Shown one piece after another: positions 7,315 through 15,578 of a stretch of DNA of 33,608 nucleotides. Where the stretch lies: contig CAWUZD010000036.1 in assembly GCA_963926925.1 (NCBI GenBank), forward strand, positions 1-33,608, in the 5' to 3' direction. The first letter of the stretch is position 1. Each line of letters begins with the position of its first letter. This DNA is from Paralactobacillus_A sp963926925 (GTDB lineage: Bacteria > Bacillota > Bacilli > Lactobacillales > Lactobacillaceae). Under the pieces are notes generated by a model. It was not told the origin of the DNA. It worked only from the letters and a program-made list of their open reading frames with translations, and searched no databases. The position numbers and the translations under genes are program-made.

Positions 7315-8694
7315 TTAATTACGACGCTTACGATGTCTAATTAAGTAAACGGCAATTAAGATTAATAATAAAATTGCACCAATTGAAACCGAAATCCGCG
7401 TATCAGGATTAATAAACATAAAGATAACAATTACGACTAATGCAATTAATGCCAAATAATTAGAGAAAGGATAAAGTGGTAATTTAAATGGATGGGCAAT
7501 TAAAACATCAGGATTATTCTTTCTAAATTTTAATTCAGCTAATAAGATAACAAACCATGGTACCATCCCCGGTAAAATACTTGAACTGAAGATAATAACA
7601 AACAAGTTAGCAATTGATTTATTAAAGGTTACCATTACCATATTGAGAATAAATCCTAAGAAAATTCCCAATGAAATGGCCATAATAGCAACGTTAGGGA
7701 TTTTATGCTTAGATATTTTCGATAAAATTCGTGGTGCATCATGTTCAGTTGACAACTTGAATAACATCCGGCTGGAACTATAAATACCTGAGTTAGCCCC
7801 AGACATGGCAGCTGTCAAAACAACAAAGTTAATAATACCAGCGGCACTAGTAATGCCAATTTTGGCGAAGGTTTCAACGAATGGGGAACCGATGGTGTTT
7901 AACTTATTCCATGGATAAATCGTAACAATTACAAAAATCGCACCAACGTAGAAAATTAAAATCCGCCAAATAACTGACTTAACTGACTTAACAATTGCTT
8001 TGCGGGGTTCTTTAGCTTCACCAGCGGAAATACCTAATAATTCAATTCCTTGGTAAGCACCAATAGTGATAGCTGAAGCAAACATAAAGCCTTTAAAACC
8101 ACCAGTAAAGAAACCGCCGTGTGACCATAAATTATGTAAACCAATTGGGATACCATGATGACCAAGACCGAGGAAAATAATTAATAATCCTAAAATGATC
8201 ATCAAAATAATAGTAACGACCTTAATCATTGAGAAGTAAAATTCTAAGGCACCATATGTTTTGGCAGAAACTAAGTTAGCTAATGTCAAAATAACAATGA
8301 TAATTGTTCCTGAAATAAGTGGCGAAATGTTAGGCCACCAATATTTAAGGTAGTCAGTTGCCGCTACCACTTCACTCATACCGACAATAATATATTCAAT
8401 GACATTAGCCCATTCAGCTAAATAACCAGCAATGGGATGAACATATTCAGAGGCAAAACTAGCAAATGAACCAGTTTTGGGATCAACATATAATAATTCA
8501 CCTAATGCCCGCATGATGATGTATAAAATAACACCCATTAAAGCATATGAAAGGATTACTGATGGACCGGTCCATTCAATCGCTGAGGTTGAACCCATGA
8601 ATAACCCAACCCCAATGGCACCGCCAAGGGAAATCATTTCAATCTGACCAACTGACATTGATCGTGATAATGGAGAATCTTCTTTTTCTTTCAT
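7315..8694 (-). CDS. APC-superfamily amino acid permease (AAT type)
   Basis: A 459-residue, 12-helix transporter of the amino acid transporter (AAT) branch of the APC superfamily. The N-terminus has QIEMISLGGAIGVGLFMGS, the helix-1 substrate motif, followed by TGPSVILSYALMG. Later come GELLYVDPKTGSFASFASEY and the loop motif ELLGISAGEAKEPRKAI, all typical of AAT permeases such as CycA, LysP and GabP relatives. It ends in a basic tail (RHRKRRN). The start has AAGGGTG 8 nt upstream on the minus strand. Specificity among the neutral, aromatic or D-amino acids cannot be decided from sequence alone. The gene lies 132 nt downstream of cls on the same strand and ends at its own terminator. Confidence 0.88.
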   Translation of the reverse strand: MKEKEDSPLSRSMSVGQIEMISLGGAIGVGLFMGSTSAIEWTGPSVILSYALMGVILYIIMRALGELLYVDPKTGSFASFASEYVHPIAGYLAEWANVIEYIIVGMSEVVAATDYLKYWWPNISPLISGTIIIVILTLANLVSAKTYGALEFYFSMIKVVTIILMIILGLLIIFLGLGHHGIPIGLHNLWSHGGFFTGGFKGFMFASAITIGAYQGIELLGISAGEAKEPRKAIVKSVKSVIWRILIFYVGAIFVIVTIYPWNKLNTIGSPFVETFAKIGITSAAGIINFVVLTAAMSGANSGIYSSSRMLFKLSTEHDAPRILSKISKHKIPNVAIMAISLGIFLGFILNMVMVTFNKSIANLFVIIFSSSILPGMVPWFVILLAELKFRKNNPDVLIAHPFKLPLYPFSNYLALIALVVIVIFMFINPDTRISVSIGAILLLILIAVYLIRHRKRRN

Positions 8695-8826
8695 ATTAAA
8701 TTCACCCTTAAATAAAATTTAATAAATTAATGTTAAATGAAAAGCAAACCATTAGTAAAGGGTTATTTGTAAATTTTATTCATAAAAATGAAAAAATATG
8801 AAAATATTAACCATCATCAGCTGTTT

Positions 8827-10281
8827 TTATAGGATAGGTGACAATAATCGTGAAAATCTTTGTTTAAAGCGTAACCACTGACTTTGTTTTTGTAACATTT
8901 CATTAGTTAATAAATCAGCATGGGTAAGGTCATTTAAGAAAATATCATGTAGTTGATGGGCCACTTGTTGGTCATAAATAAAGGCATTAACTTCAAAATT
9001 AAGTTTAAAACTCCGAATATCCAAATTAGCAGTTCCAACAGAAGCAATGTGTTCATCAACAACAAAGGTTTTCGCATGCAAGAAACCATTGCGGTACAAA
9101 TAAATCTTGATATTACTTTCATGTAATAACCGTGCATAGTATTGGGTAGCCCGATAAATAAAGGGATGATCAGGCATATCAGGAATCATAATGCGGACAT
9201 CAATTCCAGATAATGACGCAATTCGTAATGCATCAATGATGGAATCATCAGGAATTAAGTAGGGTGATTGAATCCAAATTGATTTAGTTGCACTAGTAAT
9301 CATCTTGAGATAGCCCATTTTAATTTGTTCCAAGTCGGAGTTAGGACCACTGGAAACGATTTGCATACTAACATTACCGGGTGCACTAGAAACTTCAGGA
9401 AAGTATTTTTCATCATATGATAGCTTATCCTTAGGACCAACTGTAGCATTCCAGTCCATGGTAAAACGAATTTGTAAGGAAGCAACGGCTTCGCCTAGAA
9501 TACGCAAATGTGTATCCCGCCAATAACCAAATTTAGGTAACCGGCCTAAGTATTGGTCACCAATGTTAAAACCACCAACATAACCAATTTCACCATCAAT
9601 GACAACAATCTTGCGGTGATCACGATAATTAAGGCGGAAATCAGTCAAATAATGTCGGGAACTAAAGAAGGCATTAACATGACCGCCAACTTTTTCTAAT
9701 TGAGACCACCATTTCTTAGTCGCACCTTGTGAACCCCAAGCATCATAAATAACATTAACTTCAACACCTTCAGCTGCTTTTTGCTTAAGAAGTTTCATTA
9801 ATTGATTGCCAATGCGATCGTTATAAATTGTGTAATATTCAATATGAATTGAACTTTTAGCCGCTAAAATATCACGGAAAAGTAACCGAAATTTTTCATG
9901 ACCATCAGTAATAATTTCAACATGATTATTTTTAGTTAATGGGGCTTTATCTAATGAAAGAAAAAGACTAACTAATTCAGTTGATTCAGTTGATAATTCA
10001 GTAGGTGGTAACAACCGTTGAGCAGCATTTTCTTGCTTTTGCACATGAATTTTAGCAGCAAGCCCATCTTCAACTTGGATTTGTAATGAAAAGATTTTGT
10101 GTCGTGACAAGCCACGTCCCGTAAACATGTAAAGAATAAAACCAACTACTGGTAACAAAATTAACACCAATAGCCAAGCCCATGTTGCCGAAATATCACG
10201 TGGTTGCCGAAAAACAGTAATAATAGCAAAGAATGTATTTAAAACAAAAATGGTAATAAGAGTAAACCACAAAAATGACAT
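8827..10281 (-). CDS. cls: Cardiolipin synthase
   Basis: A 484-residue membrane-bound phospholipase-D-family enzyme that condenses two phosphatidylglycerols to cardiolipin plus glycerol. Two N-terminal membrane segments (about residues 4-24 and 32-52) form the PLDc_N region. Both HKD motifs are intact: YRDHRKIVVIDGEIGYVGG (H222, K224, D229) and GFLHAKTFVVDEHIASVGT (H402, K404, D409). Length is typical for ClsA-type enzymes. The start at 10281 follows GAAAGG at somewhat long spacing. No strong promoter is visible in the 172-nt gap shared with the divergent DUF915 gene. No clear terminator separates it from the permease downstream, so readthrough is possible. Confidence 0.94.
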   Translation of the reverse strand: MSFLWFTLITIFVLNTFFAIITVFRQPRDISATWAWLLVLILLPVVGFILYMFTGRGLSRHKIFSLQIQVEDGLAAKIHVQKQENAAQRLLPPTELSTESTELVSLFLSLDKAPLTKNNHVEIITDGHEKFRLLFRDILAAKSSIHIEYYTIYNDRIGNQLMKLLKQKAAEGVEVNVIYDAWGSQGATKKWWSQLEKVGGHVNAFFSSRHYLTDFRLNYRDHRKIVVIDGEIGYVGGFNIGDQYLGRLPKFGYWRDTHLRILGEAVASLQIRFTMDWNATVGPKDKLSYDEKYFPEVSSAPGNVSMQIVSSGPNSDLEQIKMGYLKMITSATKSIWIQSPYLIPDDSIIDALRIASLSGIDVRIMIPDMPDHPFIYRATQYYARLLHESNIKIYLYRNGFLHAKTFVVDEHIASVGTANLDIRSFKLNFEVNAFIYDQQVAHQLHDIFLNDLTHADLLTNEMLQKQSQWLRFKQRFSRLLSPIL

Positions 10282-10412
10282 GAACTTCAGCCTTTCAATA
10301 AGAATGTACTATTTTTAGTTTAAATGATTAGCACGAAAAAAACGACCATAATTATTTTATTTTACTTTTAAAAGCAATCTCATTTAGCATATACAAGGTT
10401 AAAAGGGTGTAA

Positions 10413-10418
10413 TATAAT
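10413..10418 (+). promoter_or_regulatory. -10 box for the DUF915 operon
   Basis: Consensus TATAAT lies 35 nt before the start of the hydrolase gene. The -35 at 17-nt spacing is TATACA (10390-10395), a partial match. The 172-nt gap is a divergent intergenic region shared with cls. Confidence 0.45.
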
Positions 10419-10453
10419 TAATAAAATAAAAATATAAGTGAGCGCTAATAGTA

Positions 10454-11296
10454 ATGGAACAAAGGAAATTTACACAAGTAATATTAACTATGCTTGCGTG
10501 TGCGTGGATAATGTTAATGGGATTATGTACGCAGCCAGTACACGCTAGTAACGCGCCCCAACCACCACGAACCGCAACAGTTTATTTACATGGTTATAAT
10601 GGCTGGTCATGGTCAACAAGTGACTTGATTGCCTCAGCCCAAAAAGCTGGTTGGGTTAAAGATAAGATGGTTGCAACGGTTAACCGTCATGGACAGGTAC
10701 ATTTTTCTGGAAATTGGCCTGCTAATCAAAGTCAATGTTTAGTCCAAGTAATTTTTAAAAAGAATAATACGTTTCAAGCACGCCAAGCTAAGTGGTTAAC
10801 GAATGTTTTGAAAGAATTAAAAACGCGTTATCATGCTACTAATTATAATGGCGTTGGTCATTCGTTAGGATGCAATGTTCTTTTGAATGAAGCACTATGG
10901 TATGGTCACAAGAAGAGTATTCCTAAATTACAAAAATTAGTAATGATTGCCGGTCCTTTTAATGGCGTTTTGTGGTTAGACGATGAAGCTAACAAAAACG
11001 CCTTGAATAAATTAGGAGCGCCAGCGATTATGAATGCAATTTATTTAAACTTATACCGGATGCGTAAGCAGTTTCCACGCAATGTTGAAGTATTAAATAT
11101 TTCTGGTAATTTGGATAATGGCTCGAATAGTGATCAGTATGTTTCATTGGCATCATCAAAGTCATTAAAATTCTTGCTTGATGGTATTGCTAAGTCATAC
11201 AAGAGTTTGGAATTTTATGGTAAAAAGGCTGAACATAGTCAGTTGCACCAGAATACGCAAGTTTTGAAAGCAATTAATAATTTCTTGTGGGGTTAA
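10454..11296 (+). CDS. Secreted DUF915 alpha/beta hydrolase
   Basis: A 280-residue exported protein of the DUF915 alpha/beta-hydrolase group common in lactic acid bacteria. A signal peptide (basic N-terminus, hydrophobic 8-24, cleavage after VHA at about 31) precedes ATVYLHGYNGW, the oxyanion loop. GVGHSLGCN carries the nucleophile Ser137; the family usually has GHSxGG, so the final Cys is a variation. The acid is probably D221 or D227 (GNLDNGSNSDQYV), and the His is H261 or H265 (AEHSQLHQN). The likely role is hydrolysis of an ester outside the membrane, with unknown substrate. AAGTGAG precedes the start. The EbsA-like gene begins 2 nt after its stop, so the two are co-transcribed, perhaps with fhs as well. 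Confidence 0.85.
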   Translation: MEQRKFTQVILTMLACAWIMLMGLCTQPVHASNAPQPPRTATVYLHGYNGWSWSTSDLIASAQKAGWVKDKMVATVNRHGQVHFSGNWPANQSQCLVQVIFKKNNTFQARQAKWLTNVLKELKTRYHATNYNGVGHSLGCNVLLNEALWYGHKKSIPKLQKLVMIAGPFNGVLWLDDEANKNALNKLGAPAIMNAIYLNLYRMRKQFPRNVEVLNISGNLDNGSNSDQYVSLASSKSLKFLLDGIAKSYKSLEFYGKKAEHSQLHQNTQVLKAINNFLWG

Positions 11297-11298
11297 TC

Positions 11299-11685
11299 AT
11301 GGATAAAAGTAAACGTTATTTCTACCAACCACAACCAGTATATACACTAATTTTTTGGTCATGGAATGTGGTGTTACTATCATTAGTTTTTATTGTGCAA
11401 TTAGAACAATTTAAACTAAATTGGTATGCGCCAATTGTGGCATTATGCTATGCCGTTTTTACGATTTTATGGTTAGTACGGCTACACGTGAATATTAATG
11501 ATAAACAACTAATTATTTACCGGTTTGCCCATCATCAATTAACATTTCCAATTGATAAGATTGATGTTACTAAGCAAGGTAAATGGCGTTTAATTATTAA
11601 TACGCATTCATTGGACTTTGGCAACATGACATTGTTGCTATTTCCTAAATATCGCGACCGCTTATATCAACAATTAACCAAGTAA
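11299..11685 (+). CDS. EbsA-like small membrane protein
   Basis: A 128-residue protein with two hydrophobic helices (about residues 16-36 and 43-63) followed by a soluble tail with a beta-rich, PH-like look. The N-terminal KRYFYQPQPVYTLIFWSW resembles EbsA-family proteins of enterococci and lactobacilli. Their function is poorly defined; older annotation calls them pore-forming. The start at 11299 is 2 nt past the upstream stop, with GGGG before it; an earlier in-frame codon at 11287 overlaps the upstream gene without better support. The family assignment is from memory of the N-terminal pattern and is moderate. Confidence 0.6.
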   Translation: MDKSKRYFYQPQPVYTLIFWSWNVVLLSLVFIVQLEQFKLNWYAPIVALCYAVFTILWLVRLHVNINDKQLIIYRFAHHQLTFPIDKIDVTKQGKWRLIINTHSLDFGNMTLLLFPKYRDRLYQQLTK

Positions 11686-11702
11686 AGGAGCCGTGATGAA
11701 CA

Positions 11703-13370
11703 ATGTTATCTGATATTGAAATCGCTCAACAAAATAAAATGTTACCAATTACAACTATTGCTGAAAAAATTGGTTTAAATCTTGATGATTTGGAATTATA
11801 TGGTAAATATAAGGCTAAATTAAGTATGGCAACATTACGTAATTTACCCAAGCATACTGGTAAGTTAATTTTAGTAACATCAATTAATCCCACCCCAGCT
11901 GGTGAAGGTAAGTCAACTGTTTCAATTGGATTAGCTGATGCATTAGCTCACCAATTACATCAAAAAACAATGTTAACTTTACGGGAACCATCATTAGGAC
12001 CAGTTATGGGTATTAAAGGTGGTGCTACTGGTGGCGGTTATGCGCAAGTTGTTCCCATGGAAGATATTAATTTACATTTTACGGGTGATATTCATGCGTT
12101 AACGACTGCTAATAATACTTTAGCAGCATTGATTGATAATCATTTGCAACAAGGTAATCAGCTTAACATTGATCCACGGCGGATTTTATGGAAACGGACG
12201 TTGGATATTAATGACCGGGCATTACGGCAAATCGTAATTGGTCTTGGTGGCCCTAAGCAAGGTGTACCACGACAAGATGGTTTTGATATTACTGTAGCCA
12301 GTGAATTGATGGCTGTTTTGTGTTTGGCAACTGATATTAATGATTTGAAACAACGGATTGCTAAAATCTTGATTGGCTATACGTATGATCAACAACCAGT
12401 GACCGTTAATGATTTAGGAGTGGCTGGTGCAATTACAATGCTTCTTAAAGATGCGATTAAGCCTAATTTGGTACAAACACTTGAACATACGCCGGCTTTA
12501 ATCCATGGTGGACCATTTGCTAATATTGCGCATGGTTGCAATAGTATTTTAGCAACTAATACTGCTTTGCATTTAGCTGATTACACAGTGACTGAAGCTG
12601 GCTTTGGTGCTGATTTAGGTGCTGAAAAATTCATGGATATCGTGACGCCACATCTTGATAAGCCAGCTGATGCGGTAGTAATTGTTGCTACAGTGCGGGC
12701 TTTGAAATACAATGCGGGCGTAGCTCGTGATGATTTAAGTCAACCAAATGTTGACGCTGTTAAGCAGGGCTTTGCTAATTTACAACGGCATATTACTAAT
12801 ATGCAAAAATATGGCGTGCCAGTTGTGGTGGCTATTAATCAATTTGATAGTGATCGTCAAGATGAAATTAATTGCATTCAGCAATTATGCCAACAAATGA
12901 ATGTGACGGCCTTACCAACGACGATTTGGCGGGATGGCAGTCAAGGTGGCGTTGCCTTGGCCCAAGCTGTAGTGGCTGCTACCAATAAACCAGCTGCTTT
13001 TAAACCATTGTATGCGATGGCTATGCCACTTGAAGACAAGATTGCTAAAATTGTGACTGACATTTATGGCGGTAAAGATGTTGAATATACCTTAGCAGCT
13101 AAAAAAGCAATTGCCCTAATTAAAGCCAATGGTTGGGATAAATTACCAATTTGTATGGCTAAGATCCAGTATTCATTTTCTGATAATGCCCATCAATTGG
13201 GTGCACCGACTGGTTTTACAATGCATGTTCGTGATATTGTGCCACGGTTAGGGGCAGGTTTCTTAGTTGTATTAACAGGCAGTGTGTTGACGATGCCAGG
13301 TTTACCAAAACATCCCGCTGCTTTAAATATGGATATTGATGAGGATGGTAAAATCAGTGGTTTATTCTAA
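11703..13370 (+). CDS. fhs: Formate-tetrahydrofolate ligase
   Basis: A 555-residue enzyme that makes 10-formyl-tetrahydrofolate from formate, ATP and THF, feeding purine and initiator-tRNA formylation. The P-loop TPAGEGKSTVSIGL is at residues 64-77. REPSLGPVMGIKGGATGGG and VVPMEDINLHFTGD are the two invariant folate and formyl-phosphate blocks. FGADLGAEKFMDI and the C-terminal GTVLTMPGLP-like segment (LTGSVLTMPGLPKHPAA) are also present. Length is normal. AAGGAG lies 10 nt before the ATG at 11703; an ATG at 11695 runs straight into a stop. Its 3' end overlaps the next gene's start region, so translation may be coupled. Confidence 0.97.
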   Translation: MLSDIEIAQQNKMLPITTIAEKIGLNLDDLELYGKYKAKLSMATLRNLPKHTGKLILVTSINPTPAGEGKSTVSIGLADALAHQLHQKTMLTLREPSLGPVMGIKGGATGGGYAQVVPMEDINLHFTGDIHALTTANNTLAALIDNHLQQGNQLNIDPRRILWKRTLDINDRALRQIVIGLGGPKQGVPRQDGFDITVASELMAVLCLATDINDLKQRIAKILIGYTYDQQPVTVNDLGVAGAITMLLKDAIKPNLVQTLEHTPALIHGGPFANIAHGCNSILATNTALHLADYTVTEAGFGADLGAEKFMDIVTPHLDKPADAVVIVATVRALKYNAGVARDDLSQPNVDAVKQGFANLQRHITNMQKYGVPVVVAINQFDSDRQDEINCIQQLCQQMNVTALPTTIWRDGSQGGVALAQAVVAATNKPAAFKPLYAMAMPLEDKIAKIVTDIYGGKDVEYTLAAKKAIALIKANGWDKLPICMAKIQYSFSDNAHQLGAPTGFTMHVRDIVPRLGAGFLVVLTGSVLTMPGLPKHPAALNMDIDEDGKISGLF

Positions 13371-14037
13371 TTCCAAGGACCGGACAACGATTATTCCCGA
13401 TGAATTATACCAACGGGCTCTTAATTTGCATTTGCCGAATACTGAAGGTCTAGTCATGGGCCAGGGTAATTTGCATCCCAAGTTTTTAATGATTGGTGAA
13501 GCACCTGGTGAAACCGAAGTTGTAGCGAAACGGCCGTTTAGTGGTAAAGCTGGGGCTGAATTAAATAAGTCACTAGCAATTTTAGGAATTACGCGGGATG
13601 ATATTTATTTAACGAGTACCTTACGTAGTCGGCCCTATAAAGAAGTAATTAAACATTCTAAACGAACCGGTGAAGATTATTTAAAAAAGGATAACCGCCC
13701 ACCAACCAAAAAAGAAATGATTGCGCAGTCATTCTTACTTGATTACGAATTATTACATGTGGATACTAACTTGATTGTGACCATTGGTAGCACAAGTTTG
13801 CACCGTGTTTATGATTTTCATGCACAAATTGGTCAATTGCATGGGCAATTTTTAAAAAATCAGGCCGTGCAAATTTGGTCACCAACACAACACCAGTTTG
13901 TTCCGAGCGAAAAGAAGTTCACGATTTTTCCAACTTTTCATCCTGCAGCTGTGTTTTATAATCGGCAGTTAGCTGCCGCAATGCATGATGACTTATTAAA
14001 ACTACGTGATTATTTAAATAAGGAAGCAAACCGATGA
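13345..14037 (+). CDS. Uracil-DNA-glycosylase-fold protein
   Basis: A protein of about 230 residues with the uracil-DNA glycosylase (family 4/5-like) fold. FLMIGEAPGETEVVAKRPF is motif 1 plus the following loop, SGKAGAELNKSL comes next, and FPTFHPAAVFYNRQ is the conserved HPAA-type motif near the C-terminus. It contains no cysteine, so it cannot hold the [4Fe-4S] cluster of classical family-4 enzymes; the lactobacillar branch often lacks it. Three starts are possible: ATG 13339, ATG 13345 or GTG 13357. The GTG has GAGGATGG 8 nt upstream. All overlap the end of fhs. Its stop overlaps the lspA start (ATGA). A role in removing uracil from DNA is inferred. Confidence 0.78.
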   Translation: MVKSVVYSNSKDRTTIIPDELYQRALNLHLPNTEGLVMGQGNLHPKFLMIGEAPGETEVVAKRPFSGKAGAELNKSLAILGITRDDIYLTSTLRSRPYKEVIKHSKRTGEDYLKKDNRPPTKKEMIAQSFLLDYELLHVDTNLIVTIGSTSLHRVYDFHAQIGQLHGQFLKNQAVQIWSPTQHQFVPSEKKFTIFPTFHPAAVFYNRQLAAAMHDDLLKLRDYLNKEANR

Positions 14038-14492
14038 TGTGGCCATTATTAATTACAGTATTAGTAATTATTGCTGATCAGTTATTTAAGCATTGGATTG
14101 TGACGCATCTCAGTTTAGGGATGAGTGTAACAATTATTCCGCATGTTTTATCATTAACAAATATTCGTAATAATGGGGCGGCCTGGAGTATTTTATCGGG
14201 GCAAACGATTTTCTTTTATATAATTACTGCTGTGGCAGTTTTGTTGTTAGGTTATCTTTATATAAAATCACTGCAAACAAAGCATAGTACCTTGTTGCGA
14301 ATTGGTATTGCTTTAGTTTTAGGTGGGGCAGTTGGTAATTTTATTGATCGTTGGCACCTCAAATATGTTGTTGATATGTTTCAGCTTGATTTTATTAACT
14401 TTCCAATTTTTAATATTGCTGATACAGCACTAACAATTGGTGTTATCTTAATTATTATTTATGAGATTTGGTTAGATAAAAATGGCAATTAA
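14034..14492 (+). CDS. lspA: Signal peptidase II (prolipoprotein)
   Basis: A 152-residue, four-helix membrane aspartic protease that cleaves lipoprotein signal peptides after lipidation. IIADQLFKHWIV (D15), NIRNNGAAWSIL, GGAVGNFIDRW, YVVDMF (catalytic D114) and FNIADTALTIGV (catalytic D130) are all present in the family order. The start overlaps the stop of the upstream glycosylase-like gene (ATGATG), and the end overlaps rluD by 11 nt. The lspA-rluD pair is a widely conserved Bacillota arrangement. Confidence 0.95.
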   Translation: MMWPLLITVLVIIADQLFKHWIVTHLSLGMSVTIIPHVLSLTNIRNNGAAWSILSGQTIFFYIITAVAVLLLGYLYIKSLQTKHSTLLRIGIALVLGGAVGNFIDRWHLKYVVDMFQLDFINFPIFNIADTALTIGVILIIIYEIWLDKNGN

Positions 14493-15390
14493 AGAAGTAT
14501 TACAATTTACAGTAACAGATGAAAAAGGGCGTATTGATAAATTATTAGCCCAAAAGTATCCTGAATATACGCGTTCTCAAATTCAAAATTGGATTAAGGC
14601 TGGCTTGGTAAGTAGTAATGGTCAAGTAATTAAGGCCAATTATAAAGTTGAAGGCAATGATCATATTGCCGTCCAAGTTCCACAACCAAAGCCATTAGTA
14701 GCAGTACCTCAGGATATTCCTGTGGATATTGTTTATGAAGATGATGATGTCATTGTTGTTAATAAGCCCCAAGGGATGGTAGTGCATCCCGCACCTGGCC
14801 ATCCCGATGGCACATTAGTTAATGCGTTATTGGCTCATGCCCACTTATCTAGTATTAATGGTGTGATTCGTCCGGGTATCGTACATCGTATTGATAAGGA
14901 CACTTCTGGTTTATTAATGGTAGCGAAAACTGATAAGGCCCAATTAAGTCTCAGTGCCCAATTAAAGGCTAAAACAACTATTCGTGAATACTATGCCTTA
15001 GTACATGGTGTGATTCGTGAAGACCGTGGCACCATTGATGCACCATTAGGACGTGACCCAAGAAACCGGCAACGGCAGGCTGTTATCAAGGATGGCCGTC
15101 ATGCGGTCACCCACTTTGAAGTTTTGGAACGGTTTAATAAGTTCACATTAGTTAAGTGTATTTTGGAAACTGGTCGTACTCACCAAATTCGGGTCCACAT
15201 GGCTTACATTGGTCATCCCGTGGCTGATGATCCCGTGTATGGACCACGGCATACATTACCAGGTAATGGGCAATTTTTACATGCCGGTAAGTTAGGGTTT
15301 GTACATCCAACTACTAATAAATTAATGGTGTTTGAAGCACCATTACCGCTGCTTTTTCAAGCAACATTACAGAAGTTACGCAAAGAATAA
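14482..15390 (+). CDS. rluD: RluD-family 23S rRNA pseudouridine synthase
   Basis: A 302-residue pseudouridine synthase. An S4 RNA-binding domain lies at residues about 15-70 (RIDKLLAQKYPEYTRSQIQ). The catalytic domain follows, with YEDDDVIVVNKPQGMVVHPA and GIVHRIDKDTSGLLMVAKT; D138 in HRID is the catalytic aspartate. LETGRTHQIRVHMAYIGHPV is the second conserved block. Family members modify the large rRNA; the exact position in this organism is not shown. It overlaps lspA and ends at a strong terminator. In Bacillus and many lactobacilli the pyr operon comes next; here only carA-carB follow. Confidence 0.93.
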   Translation: MAIKEVLQFTVTDEKGRIDKLLAQKYPEYTRSQIQNWIKAGLVSSNGQVIKANYKVEGNDHIAVQVPQPKPLVAVPQDIPVDIVYEDDDVIVVNKPQGMVVHPAPGHPDGTLVNALLAHAHLSSINGVIRPGIVHRIDKDTSGLLMVAKTDKAQLSLSAQLKAKTTIREYYALVHGVIREDRGTIDAPLGRDPRNRQRQAVIKDGRHAVTHFEVLERFNKFTLVKCILETGRTHQIRVHMAYIGHPVADDPVYGPRHTLPGNGQFLHAGKLGFVHPTTNKLMVFEAPLPLLFQATLQKLRKE

Positions 15391-15431
15391 TAAAAGAAGT
15401 TGCGACTTGTATCGCAGCTTCTTTTATTTTT
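15391..15431 (+). terminator. Terminator after rluD
   Basis: AAAAGAAGTTGCGA and TCGCAGCTTCTTTT form a long stem (one mismatch) around CTTGTA, followed by a T run. It separates rluD from carA, so the pair downstream needs its own promoter. Confidence 0.9.
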
Positions 15432-15517
15432 ATAAAAAAGTACGTAGTTGCACATTTAAGAAAATTATTTAAGTCAAATTACAGTCACTAGCATTTTTAA
15501 AAAATGAGTAAATTAAG

Positions 15518-15546
15518 TTGAATTAGCCTTATATTTAATATATAAA
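15518..15546 (+). promoter_or_regulatory. Promoter of the carA-carB pair
   Basis: TTGAAT (15518-15523), a 17-nt spacer and TATAAA (15541-15546) form a good sigma-A promoter 32 nt before the carA start. I see no terminator-antiterminator leader of the PyrR-controlled type and no T-box between promoter and gene. Expression is therefore probably not under pyrimidine attenuation. Confidence 0.65.
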
Positions 15547-15578
15547 GTAAGAGGATTAATTTTAGATGAGGGATAGTT

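Noticed and set aside
15431..15578. Pyrimidine attenuator or T-box leader before carA
   Set aside because: The only strong hairpin belongs to rluD. No antiterminator pairing, PyrR-box-like sequence or T-box motif was found after the promoter.
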